Of a DNA stretch of 39,562 nt, positions 26,883 through 35,034 are shown piece by piece; positions within the stretch are counted from its first letter, which is position 1; every line of letters begins with the position of its first letter. The notes under the pieces are model-generated. The model was not told where the DNA came from. It saw only the letters and a program-made list of their open reading frames with translations, and ran no database searches. This DNA comes from Planctomycetota bacterium. Lineage in GTDB: Bacteria > Planctomycetota > UBA1135 > GCA-002686595. The DNA is taken from contig JACRIO010000145.1 in the NCBI GenBank assembly GCA_016220035.1, positions 1 through 39,562 on the forward strand, given 5' to 3'. The position numbers and the translations under genes are program-made.

Positions 26883-28973
26883 ATGCGTCGCATCGCGGTG
26901 ATCAATCAAAAAGGCGGGGTCGGGAAGACGACCACGACGGCCAATCTCGGGGCCGCGCTCGCGGAACAAGGTCGGCGCGTCGTGCTCGTCGACATGGACG
27001 CGCAGGCGAATCTCTCGCTGTCTCTCGGCGTCGAGGCCGACAGCGGTTCACCGACGAGCTACACGGTGCTCGGGGGAGAGACGGACTTCGCGCGAGCTCT
27101 GCGCGCCACGGCCATCCCGAACTTGTCGCTCGTGCCGAGCAACATCGATCTCAGCGGCGCCGAGCTCGAGCTCGCGAGCCAGATCGGGCGCGAATTCCTT
27201 TTGCGCGATGCCCTGAAGGCGTGGGAAGACGCGCACCGGAAACAACACGGACGCGCGCCGGCCGACTACGTGCTCTACGACTGCCCGCCGAGCCTCGGAC
27301 TGCTCGCGATCAACGCGCTCGCAGCGTCGGGCGAGGTGCTCATCACACTGCAGACCGAGTTCCTCGCGCTGCAGGGCATGAGCAAGCTCGTCGAGGTCGT
27401 GCAGCTCCTGCGCAAGCGATTGAACCCCGAACTCGTCATCACGGGCATCCTGCCGTGCCTGTACGAAAGCCGCGTGCGCCTCGCGCGCGAAGTGCTCGGC
27501 GAGATCAAGCAGTACTTCCCCGGCCAGGTGTTCCCCGTGCCGATCCGCAGCAACGTCAAGCTCGCGGAGGCGCCGAGCTTCGGCCAGACCATCTTCCAGT
27601 ACGCGCCCGACTCGATCGGCGCGGTCGACTACCGCTGTGCCGCGCGCGAGATGCTGCGCCTGGAAGCGCGTGATCCCGACCTCGCGAGCCTGCCGCCGTT
27701 CCGCGACGCCGTGCTCGCCGGCACGAATCACTCCGCGACGCCGCGCTACGCTCCGTCGAAGCGCGCGGCCGTTGCCGCGGCTCCGGTGGCGACGTCGGGA
27801 GCCAGCGAGCACGCGCCAGCGCCCGTTCCCGCGGCAGCGCTGCCCGCGCCGATCGCGAGCGTGCCGGCGAAAGCGCTCTCGACACCGGCGTCGGAATCCG
27901 TCGTGACCCGTTCGACTCCTGCCGAGGCTGCGTCCCCGACGCCTGAGCGTGGCGCGAAGCGTGCAGCCAAGCTCGTCGCGAAGACAGTGGCTCCCGCCGC
28001 GACGTCGACGGACGAGCGAGCTGCGTCCCCGACGCCTGTGCGCGGAGCGAAACACGCAGCCAAGCTCGTCGCGAAGACAGACGCTCCCGCCCCAACGACG
28101 ACGGACGAGCGAGCGTCTTTGCCGAAGCTTCCGCCCACACGTGTCGAACCTGCCGCGAGCGCGACTCCAGCAGCCGCGCGAAAGCCGAGCGTCGCAAAGG
28201 AGCCGCCGGACGCCGAGCGTTCCGCCGCATCGCAGTCGGGCGGGCCGAGCATCCTTGCCGCCGCGCCGAAGACAGCCGCGCGAGGCTCGCCCGCGGCAAA
28301 GGGGGCAACGACCGCCGACGTCGGTTCGAGCGCGAAGCGACCCGTACTCCTGGACACTGCGAGCGCGAAGCAGCCCGAGGTCGCGCCCAAGCCTCGCTTG
28401 CAGGAGCCGACCCCCGTGCGCTCGGCCGCGGCTCCCCCCGCGATCCACCCCGCGTCGAAGCGCGACCCGGTCATGCCCCGTGACGACTCCGCACCCAAGG
28501 CGGTGAGTTCGAAACCCACGACAGGGGCCGCGACCGACAAGCGCTCGCCGACGGCGCTCGAGGCGAAGAGTGACTTCGCTCGAGGGGCACAGCCGCCGTC
28601 GCCCGCCGCGAAGGCCGAGCTTTCGGGTACGACCTCTCCGCTACCGAAGTCTTCGAGTCGTGCTCCCGTGCCCGCACCGAAGAAGGACGCGCATGCCGAC
28701 GTGATCGTCCCTGCGCCGCGGCGCGCGACGAAGCCCCGCGACGAGGAGCGGAAAGAACGGGTCGTGCCGGACGCGCCTGCGAAACGCGGCGCGGGTTCGC
28801 GGCGGTCCGACCCACCGACCGCGGAGAAGCGCGTTCGGCCGGCTCCGCCCGCTGCGGCGCGTTCGAGCTCGACCCGCGCCGAGGAAGAAGCGCGCGTGGT
28901 GCGCGCCGACGAGCTCCCGCCGCTGCCGCCGGACGCGTTCGAGATCCTCTCGAACTTCGGCCTCGATCCATGA
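26883..28973 (+). CDS. parA: ParA ATPase with a ~430-residue disordered C-terminal tail
   Basis: A partition ATPase of 696 residues. The core (1 to about 262) is a standard ParA/Soj: deviant Walker A KGGVGKTT (10-17), DMDAQANLS (37-45), YDCPPSLG (132-139) and the PVPIRSNVKLAEAPSFG block. After about 275 the chain is a low-complexity Ala/Pro/Lys/Ser/Thr tail with KLVAKT repeats and ends in a conserved-looking ELPPLPPDAFEILSNFGLDP. Normal ParA is about 255-290 residues, so the tail is unusual. It should separate origins with ParB, which is about 10 kb away. The ATG at 26883 is chosen at MRRIAVINQKGG. Its stop overlaps bshA by four bases (ATGA). Confidence 0.92.
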   Translation: MRRIAVINQKGGVGKTTTTANLGAALAEQGRRVVLVDMDAQANLSLSLGVEADSGSPTSYTVLGGETDFARALRATAIPNLSLVPSNIDLSGAELELASQIGREFLLRDALKAWEDAHRKQHGRAPADYVLYDCPPSLGLLAINALAASGEVLITLQTEFLALQGMSKLVEVVQLLRKRLNPELVITGILPCLYESRVRLAREVLGEIKQYFPGQVFPVPIRSNVKLAEAPSFGQTIFQYAPDSIGAVDYRCAAREMLRLEARDPDLASLPPFRDAVLAGTNHSATPRYAPSKRAAVAAAPVATSGASEHAPAPVPAAALPAPIASVPAKALSTPASESVVTRSTPAEAASPTPERGAKRAAKLVAKTVAPAATSTDERAASPTPVRGAKHAAKLVAKTDAPAPTTTDERASLPKLPPTRVEPAASATPAAARKPSVAKEPPDAERSAASQSGGPSILAAAPKTAARGSPAAKGATTADVGSSAKRPVLLDTASAKQPEVAPKPRLQEPTPVRSAAAPPAIHPASKRDPVMPRDDSAPKAVSSKPTTGAATDKRSPTALEAKSDFARGAQPPSPAAKAELSGTTSPLPKSSSRAPVPAPKKDAHADVIVPAPRRATKPRDEERKERVVPDAPAKRGAGSRRSDPPTAEKRVRPAPPAAARSSSTRAEEEARVVRADELPPLPPDAFEILSNFGLDP
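27927..28112 (+). repeat. Two tandem 93-bp repeat units inside parA
   Basis: A 93-base unit starting GCTGCGTCCCCGACGCCTG at 27927 repeats from 28020 with scattered substitutions and a mild third trace after 28112. The period is 31 codons, so the reading frame is kept. Each unit encodes SPTP...RGAK.AAKLVAKT. It is the visible growth unit of the ParA tail. Confidence 0.8.
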
Positions 28974-30181
28974 GCCCGCAGACGGCTCCGGATCCCGAGG
29001 AGCTTCGAGACGCGTGCCGGGAAGGGAGCGCGCGCCCGCTGCGCATCGGCATCATCTGCCACCCGACCTACGGTGGTTCGGGCGTCGTCGCGAGCGAGCT
29101 CGCGCTCTCGCTCGCCGCGCGCGGTCACTGCGTGCACCTCTTCTCTTACAGCGTGCCGCCGCGTCTCGCGCGCTCGCCGGGCCCGGTGCAGATGCACGTC
29201 GCGCAGGGCATTCCCTACCCGCTGTTCCAATCGACGCCGCACGACCTCGCGATCGTCTCGTCGATCCTGAACCTCCATCGAAGCGAGGGACTCGACGTCC
29301 TGCACGCGCACTACACGCTGCCGCACGCGGTGTCGGCGTACCTCGCGCGCGCCGCGGCCTTCTTCGATCACGATCGGCGCGCGCCGCGCATGGTGACGAC
29401 GCTGCACGGGACGGACATCACGATCGTCGGCAACGATCCGTCGTATGCGCCGCTGACGCAGTTCGTTCTGCAACAGTCCGACGCCGTGACCGCGGTCTCG
29501 AACGACCTCGCGCGCCGGACGCGCGACACCTTCTGCGTCGGCTTCGGTGGGCCGTGCGCGATCGACGTGATCCCGAACTTCGTCGACGCGGAGCTCTTCC
29601 ATCCGCGCGCTGCCGGCGGAGCGACTCACGCGGTCCCGAGCGCAGTCCACGTCTCGAACTTCCGGCCCGTGAAGCGCGTGCCATGGCTCCTGCGCGGTTT
29701 CGAGCTCGCCACGCGCGGGACGAATGCGCGCCTCACGCTCGTCGGCGACGGTCCCGACCAGGCGGCCGCGCGCAGCGTCGTCCGCGAGCTCGGGATCGGC
29801 GAGCGCGTGCTCTTCCTCGGCGAACGCGACGCGCTCCCGGAACTGCTCGCACCGGCGGACGTGTTCGTCCTCGCGTCCTCCGAGGAGTCGTTCGGCTTGT
29901 CCGCGCTCGAGGCCATGGCGTGCGGCACGCCGGTGGTCGCGACGCGCGTCGGCGGCGTTTCCGAAGTCGTCGACGACGGCGTGTCGGGATTGCTCGCGCC
30001 GCCGGACGACCTCGAGGGCTTCGCGGCGCGCTTGAAGGAGCTCCTCTTCGATCGCAAGCGCGCGATGGCGATGGGCAGCGCCGCGCGCGCCATCGCGGAG
30101 ACACGCTTCGCGCGCGGAGCCGTCGTCGCGCGCTACGAGGCGCTCTACCGCCGGCTCGTCGACGGCGTGCGCGAGACTTGA
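28970..30181 (+). CDS. bshA: GlcNAc-malate synthase BshA (bacillithiol first step)
   Basis: A GT4 glycosyltransferase of 403 residues. It joins UDP-GlcNAc to L-malate, the first step of bacillithiol synthesis. The BshA opening GIICHPTYGGSGVVASELA is present, followed by HAHYTLPHAVSAYLAR and TTLHGTDITIVGNDPSY. The donor-site block ESFGLSALEAMACGTPVVAT is near 305-325. About 20 residues precede the Rossmann start. The ATG overlaps the parA stop (ATGA), so BshA translation depends on parA, and bshA is split from bshB by two genes that do not belong to the pathway. Confidence is high because all three pathway genes are in the window. Confidence 0.92.
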   Translation: MSPQTAPDPEELRDACREGSARPLRIGIICHPTYGGSGVVASELALSLAARGHCVHLFSYSVPPRLARSPGPVQMHVAQGIPYPLFQSTPHDLAIVSSILNLHRSEGLDVLHAHYTLPHAVSAYLARAAAFFDHDRRAPRMVTTLHGTDITIVGNDPSYAPLTQFVLQQSDAVTAVSNDLARRTRDTFCVGFGGPCAIDVIPNFVDAELFHPRAAGGATHAVPSAVHVSNFRPVKRVPWLLRGFELATRGTNARLTLVGDGPDQAAARSVVRELGIGERVLFLGERDALPELLAPADVFVLASSEESFGLSALEAMACGTPVVATRVGGVSEVVDDGVSGLLAPPDDLEGFAARLKELLFDRKRAMAMGSAARAIAETRFARGAVVARYEALYRRLVDGVRET

Positions 30182-30185
30182 GCGT

Positions 30186-31754
30186 TCAGCGCGCGTTCCA
30201 ACCGACGCGGCGGACGACGAACGCGCGGTGCGCGCCGCGCTCGACGACTTCCTCGACGACGTCGATGGACGGCTCTAGTGCGAGCGCCCCGGGCAGGTAC
30301 ACGCTCGGAACGAGCACCCATACGACCTCCAAGGACACCCGCTGCCGCGGTGGTCGCGCTCCCGCATCGTAGACGTCGCGCAGAGGCGTCGCGTTCGGGT
30401 CGAAAGTGATGGGCACGCTCGGGCTCGACGTGCGCCACGCGCGATCGACGTAGCCGAGTTCGGGGAAAGCGAGCGCGTGCGTGATCGGCCAAGGCGCCAC
30501 GACGAGCGTGCGAGCGCGATCGAAGCGCTCGAGCCGGCGGGCGATCTCCGCGTCGAGCAGGAGGTCGTCCCGATACTCCATCGACCGTTCGAGCACGTGC
30601 CCGTCGTTCGAGCGCAGCTTCGCGTCCGCGTAGCCCGGCACGCGCCAGCCCGTCGACACCGCCGGATAGAAGGTCCCGAAGTGGTTGACCGCCTGCGCGA
30701 TCGCGGCGAGCGCGAGCCACGGACGCACGACGCGCACATTCCGCCCGTCGCGCGCGACGAACGCGAGCAGGAGCACGAGGACGTGACCGTGCACCTGGAG
30801 GAAGTAGCGCGGCAGCGTGTTCGTGTATTGCCCGAAGAACGCGAGGAACACGAGCACGAAGCTCGCGGAGACGAGCTCCGTCCAGCGCGCCTTCCTTCGC
30901 CAAGCGAGGCCTGTCACCACGACCGCGACGATCACCGCACCGACGAACGCCCATCCGACGTCGGGCACGATCCAGAGGACGCGCCGCGCAAGGTCGCCGA
31001 AGCCGCCGAAGAGGCTCACGTAGGCGGGACCGCGCGACCACCGGCTCGCGAGGACGAGCTCGATTCCGAAGAGCAGCAGCAACCCGACGTGCGCGCCACA
31101 CGCGTTCCAGGCGCGGCGGCGCGACGCGTTCGGGGCATCCCCGTCGCGTGCGCGCCCGAAAAGCCACGCGCCGAGCAGGACGAGGTTCGCCACGACGACG
31201 ATCACGCCGCGCGGGAGCACGAGCAGTGCGACCGCCGCGAACGCCGCAGCGCGGCCGAACCGCCCGGTCTGCATCGCGCGCGCCGAAAGCAGCGTGCACG
31301 CGCACAGCGGCATGTCCATGTTCATCTGCGACGCCATCGCGTGGAACATCGGCGCGCTCGCGAACACGAGCGTCGCGCGCGCGCCCGTGCGCGGGTCCGT
31401 CGCCGTGCGCGCGAGCGCGAAGAAGGCCGCCGCGGCGGAGGCCGCGCAAACGAGCATCGCGAGGTGCACGAGCAGGAACACCTGTCGCGGTTCGAGACCC
31501 GCGGAGTACAGGGCGCCGATCGCGATCGGGTAGATGCTGAAGGGGTAGACGTTCGGTCCGCCCTCGGGGCACGTGCGTTCCTCGGTGAGCAGGCGCACGA
31601 GATCGAAGTCGTGCCGCGCGAGCCACAACCCCTGCGGGAACGCCCCGATCAGCCCGTCCCAATAAGGAGGATCGAAGAGCGCGCGTGCGTGGAGCACGAG
31701 CAGGCCCGCGAAGGTGAGCACGAACACCGCGGCGACCGGACGCGCGACGAACAC
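30186..31754 (-). CDS. GT-C type membrane glycosyltransferase-like protein
   Basis: A protein of 522 residues with many membrane helices. The early loop DPPYWDGLIGAF follows the first helix, and PRYFLQVHGHVLVLLLAFV comes late; these recall the lipid-linked sugar transferases of the GT39/ArnT type, whose catalytic Asp lies in the first outside loop. The C-terminal ~180 residues are a soluble domain. The substrate is unknown. The GTG at 31754 follows GAGGGG by seven bases and is preferred. A longer frame starts at a GTG at 31829, which lies inside the MITE terminal repeat. It converges with bshA, leaving four bases between stops. Confidence 0.65.
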   Translation of the reverse strand: MFVARPVAAVFVLTFAGLLVLHARALFDPPYWDGLIGAFPQGLWLARHDFDLVRLLTEERTCPEGGPNVYPFSIYPIAIGALYSAGLEPRQVFLLVHLAMLVCAASAAAAFFALARTATDPRTGARATLVFASAPMFHAMASQMNMDMPLCACTLLSARAMQTGRFGRAAAFAAVALLVLPRGVIVVVANLVLLGAWLFGRARDGDAPNASRRRAWNACGAHVGLLLLFGIELVLASRWSRGPAYVSLFGGFGDLARRVLWIVPDVGWAFVGAVIVAVVVTGLAWRRKARWTELVSASFVLVFLAFFGQYTNTLPRYFLQVHGHVLVLLLAFVARDGRNVRVVRPWLALAAIAQAVNHFGTFYPAVSTGWRVPGYADAKLRSNDGHVLERSMEYRDDLLLDAEIARRLERFDRARTLVVAPWPITHALAFPELGYVDRAWRTSSPSVPITFDPNATPLRDVYDAGARPPRQRVSLEVVWVLVPSVYLPGALALEPSIDVVEEVVERGAHRAFVVRRVGWNAR

Positions 31755-31815
31755 GGCGCGTCCCCTCGCGAGCGCTCCGCGCGTGTCGTCCAAGGACGAA
31801 GCCAAGCGACTGCTA

Positions 31816-31976
31816 GTGTCCCGTCCCACAAGTATCTTGAACGATCCGCCGCGCTGGATCGACGCTGGCGGCGTTGCGCCTCCTCCGAGTATTGCAGCGA
31901 ATACGCGTCGTCAGCGCGCCTTGCCAGCCTCGACCCATCGCGGCGCCTCGTCCAAGATACTCGTGGGACGGGACAC
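31816..31976. mobile_element. MITE (foldback element, IS630/Tc1-mariner type, TA flanks)
   Basis: Terminal inverted repeats of 24 bases (31816-31839 and 31953-31976, outer end GTGTCCCGTCCCAC) differ at one base. Pairing continues imperfectly to about 53 bases per arm. The element is flanked by TA at 31814-31815 and 31977-31978, the target duplication of IS630-type transposases. An inner hairpin GTATT/AATAC sits near the middle. No transposase is encoded, so it is non-autonomous. It lies between the GT-C gene and the cysteine desulfurase gene. Confidence 0.88.
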
Positions 31977-32000
31977 TAGACTGCCACATCGAAGACCGCC

Positions 32001-33152
32001 GTGCAGCGCATCCACCTCGACCACAACGCCACGACGCCGCTCCGCCCCGAGGCGCGCGCGGAGTTCCTCGCCGTGCTCGACGCGCTCGGCGGGAACCCGT
32101 CCAGCGTCCACGCTTCCGGGCGTGCAGCGCGCGCCGTGCTCGATCGTGCGCGCGAGCGGGTGGCGGCCGCGCTCGACGTCCACGAGGACGAGATCGTGTT
32201 CACCTCGGGAGGCACCGAGGCGATCCACCTGGGCGTCCTCGGTGCGCTCCTTCCGGCGGCGCGCGAGCGCGGTCTCCTGACGACCGCGGTCGAACACGCG
32301 GCCGGCCTCGGCGCGGCCGAGACGATCGAGCGGTCGGGGCGCCCGGTCGAGCGCCTGGGGGTCGATCGCGAGGGCCGCCTCGACCTCGCCGTCGCCATCG
32401 AGCGCGCGCGCCGTCCGGCCGTGGGTCTGGTCTCCATCCAGGCGGCGAACAACGAAGTGGGGAATCTGCACCCTGTGGGGGAGGTCGGGCACGCGCTCCG
32501 CGACCGGCCGAACCGCGCGCTGCTCCACACCGACGCCGTTCAGGCCCTCGGACGCGTGCCGGTTCGACTGCGGGAGTGGAAGGTGGACCTCGCCTCGTTC
32601 TCCGCGCACAAGGTCGGCGGTCCGCTCGGTGTCGGAATCCTCTACAGACGGAAGGGTGTGAGCCTGGCCCCGCTCCTGCGCGGCGGCGGGCAGGAAGGCG
32701 GTCTGCGCCCGGGGACCGAGAACGTCCCGGCCATCGCGGCCGCGGCCGTGGCGCTCGAACTCGCCGTGCGGGAAGGGCCGGAGCAGGCCGTCCGTTGGCG
32801 CGGCCTCGCGCGGGAGCTTTGGCGGCAACTTCTCGCTTCGTGCCCCGATGTTCAGCTCAACGGGCCTCCGATCGATGCCGACGATCGACTTCCCAATACC
32901 GTGAACGTGATGCTGCCCGGCCTCGACGGTCGCACGCTCGTCGCACGGCTCGACCTCGAAGGCGTGGAGGTGAGCGCGGGTTCCGCGTGCGCGAGCGGAT
33001 CGCTCGAGCCGTCGCACGTCCTGCTCGCGATGGGACGCGCGCGCGAGGAAGCACGCGCGGCTCTGCGGCTCTCGTTCGGGAGAACGACGCGTGGAGAAGA
33101 TGTCCACAACGCCGTGGAGATCTTGGGGAGAATCCGGCAGGAACCGCGCTAA
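32001..33152 (+). CDS. Cysteine desulfurase (IscS/NifS family)
   Basis: A PLP enzyme of 383 residues that moves sulfur from cysteine to an active-site Cys for iron-sulfur clusters, thiamine or tRNA thiolation. The PLP lysine is K204 in SFSAHKVGG, the substrate-side His is H99 in VEHA, and the persulfide Cys is C330 in SAGSACASGSLEPSHV. The loop length fits the IscS/NifS class I form. The GTG at 32001 gives the usual start (IHLDHNATTP). It starts only 22 bases after the TA flank of the MITE, so its native promoter may have been moved or replaced. Which pathway it serves cannot be told; no iscU or iscR is nearby. Confidence 0.9.
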   Translation: MQRIHLDHNATTPLRPEARAEFLAVLDALGGNPSSVHASGRAARAVLDRARERVAAALDVHEDEIVFTSGGTEAIHLGVLGALLPAARERGLLTTAVEHAAGLGAAETIERSGRPVERLGVDREGRLDLAVAIERARRPAVGLVSIQAANNEVGNLHPVGEVGHALRDRPNRALLHTDAVQALGRVPVRLREWKVDLASFSAHKVGGPLGVGILYRRKGVSLAPLLRGGGQEGGLRPGTENVPAIAAAAVALELAVREGPEQAVRWRGLARELWRQLLASCPDVQLNGPPIDADDRLPNTVNVMLPGLDGRTLVARLDLEGVEVSAGSACASGSLEPSHVLLAMGRAREEARAALRLSFGRTTRGEDVHNAVEILGRIRQEPR

Positions 33153-33234
33153 GCGCGCGGTGCGCGCGGTGGTTGCGCGCTCACCGTGAAGAGATGGCTT
33201 GCGCTTCGTTGACTTCGTTTGGAGCGCGGCAACA

Positions 33235-35034
33235 ATGCCGCTCCATCGACTCGCCGCGAGGAGTGAGCGGCGGAGCGCTGCGCTCCGTCCCAGCGCGCGG
33301 GCCCCGATGGTAGCGACCTCGTTCCCGATGCCGTCGCCGAGCAGCTCGGCCGGTCTCCAGCACGAATCGACAGCCTCCGTGACCCCCCCTCGCACCCTCC
33401 CCGCCGACGCTGGAGATCCGTCCGCACCGCGCTCCGGCCCGGCTCGGCTCGTGCCGGCGAGCCCGCCTCCGTCGCCCGGCGACGCAGACGCCGACGCGGT
33501 CGATGACGAGCTCGAACTGGGCCCTGAGCACGCGCTCGTGTTCACGCGCTCGACCACGAGTCCGGTCGCGCAAGTCGCACCGGCGCCGGCGCTTCCCGAG
33601 CTCTGGCGCGTGCTCCAGAACGCCATCCGAGCGCGGGTCCAGCCGGAGCAGTTCGAGACCTGGTTCCGGCGCGCGGCGCTCGTCCACGCCGACGCCGAGC
33701 AAGTGCGCATCGCCGTGCAGAACGGCTTCACGCGCGACTGGTTGCTCTCCTACTACCGCGATGTGCTCGACCAGGCGGTGCAGCACACGCTCGGAACCCC
33801 GCGACGCATCGAGTTCGTCGTCGACCCCGAGCTCCTCGTCCGTGTGGCGCGCGACGCTCAGGATCCCCGTCCCGAAGCCCGGCCCGTTGCCCCGGGGAGC
33901 TCGACCCGCTCCTCGAGCGCCACGATCGTCTCCGACCGGCGTACGGCCGGTGCGGACGGCGCCCCGTTGCGCATCGAATCCTCGGGCGGGCTGCTCTGGT
34001 CGAGCGACGTCCACCTCAACCCGAAGTACGTCTTCGACAACTTCGTGGTCGGCCCCTGCAACCGCTTCGCGCACGCGGCCTCGGTCGGCGTGAGCGAAGC
34101 TCCGGGCAAGGCCTACAACCCGTTCTTCCTCCACGGCAACGTTGGGCTCGGCAAGACGCACCTCCTCCAGTCGCTGTGCTTCGCACTGCTCGAGCGCGAT
34201 CCCAAGACGCGGATCCTCTACCTGTCGTGCGAGACGTTCGTGAACCACTTCATCAACGCGCTCGAGAACGTCGACCTCGCGAAGTTCATGAACAAGTACC
34301 GCAAAGTCGACGTGCTGGTCGTGGACGACATCCACCTGCTCGCGAACAAGGAGCGCACGCAGGAGGAGTTCTTCCACACGTTCAACACGCTCTACCAGTC
34401 GGGCAAGCAGATCGTGCTGTCGTCGGACAGCCCGCCGAAGGACATCCCGACGCTGCAGGAGCGCCTCGTCTCGCGCTTCAAGTGGGGCCTCGTCACCGAG
34501 ATCGAGCCGCCCTGCTACGAAACGCGCATGGCGATCCTGAAGCGCAAGAGCCGCGACCGCGGCCGCGAGATCCCCGACGACGTCGCGCGGCTGCTCGCCG
34601 AACGCGTCGACTCGAACATCCGCGAGCTCGAAGGCGCCGTGGTCAAGCTCATCGGCTACGCGGGCCTCGCGGGAGCTCCCGTTTCGGTCGACCTCGCGCG
34701 CGACGCGCTGCGCGAGCTCTTCGAGCTGCGCAAGGGCGCGCCGTCGATGGAGGAGATCGTGGCGCTCGTGACCGAGCACTTCGGCGTCAAGATCGCCGAG
34801 CTCCAGTCGAAGAAGCGCACCAACGCCGTCGCCTACCCGCGCCAGATCGCGATGTACCTGGCGCGCCAGATCACGCGGCACTCCCTCGAGGAGATCGGCG
34901 GGTTCTTCGGAGGACGCGACCACTCGACCGTGATCTACGCCGTCGACAAGATCGGCCAGCTCATCCAGGCGGACGAGACGGTGCGCGCGCTCGTCGACGG
35001 GTTCATGCAGCGGCTGCAGGCGCCGAGCCGCTGA
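33235..35034 (+). CDS. dnaA: Replication initiator DnaA with long N-terminal extension
   Basis: DnaA binds DnaA boxes at oriC, melts the origin and loads the helicase. Residue numbers are from the ATG at 33235. Domain I starts near 120 (LPELWRVLQNAIRARVQPEQFETWF), a Ser/Pro linker follows, and the AAA+ domain has Walker A GNVGLGKTH (301-309), Walker B VLVVDDIHLL and sensor LSSDSPPKD. Domain IV has the DNA-binding signature GGRDHSTVIYAV. About 119 residues of Pro/Ala/Ser-rich, acidic sequence precede domain I; most DnaA proteins have none. The ATG at 33235 has GGAG ten bases upstream; starts at 33199 (TTG) and 33307 (ATG) are possible. Confidence 0.93.
   Translation: MPLHRLAARSERRSAALRPSARAPMVATSFPMPSPSSSAGLQHESTASVTPPRTLPADAGDPSAPRSGPARLVPASPPPSPGDADADAVDDELELGPEHALVFTRSTTSPVAQVAPAPALPELWRVLQNAIRARVQPEQFETWFRRAALVHADAEQVRIAVQNGFTRDWLLSYYRDVLDQAVQHTLGTPRRIEFVVDPELLVRVARDAQDPRPEARPVAPGSSTRSSSATIVSDRRTAGADGAPLRIESSGGLLWSSDVHLNPKYVFDNFVVGPCNRFAHAASVGVSEAPGKAYNPFFLHGNVGLGKTHLLQSLCFALLERDPKTRILYLSCETFVNHFINALENVDLAKFMNKYRKVDVLVVDDIHLLANKERTQEEFFHTFNTLYQSGKQIVLSSDSPPKDIPTLQERLVSRFKWGLVTEIEPPCYETRMAILKRKSRDRGREIPDDVARLLAERVDSNIRELEGAVVKLIGYAGLAGAPVSVDLARDALRELFELRKGAPSMEEIVALVTEHFGVKIAELQSKKRTNAVAYPRQIAMYLARQITRHSLEEIGGFFGGRDHSTVIYAVDKIGQLIQADETVRALVDGFMQRLQAPSR

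Noticed and set aside
33099-33107. ATGTCCACA as a DnaA box near dnaA
   Set aside because: It is inside the cysteine desulfurase coding region and differs from the consensus at two positions, so it is not strong enough to list as a feature.
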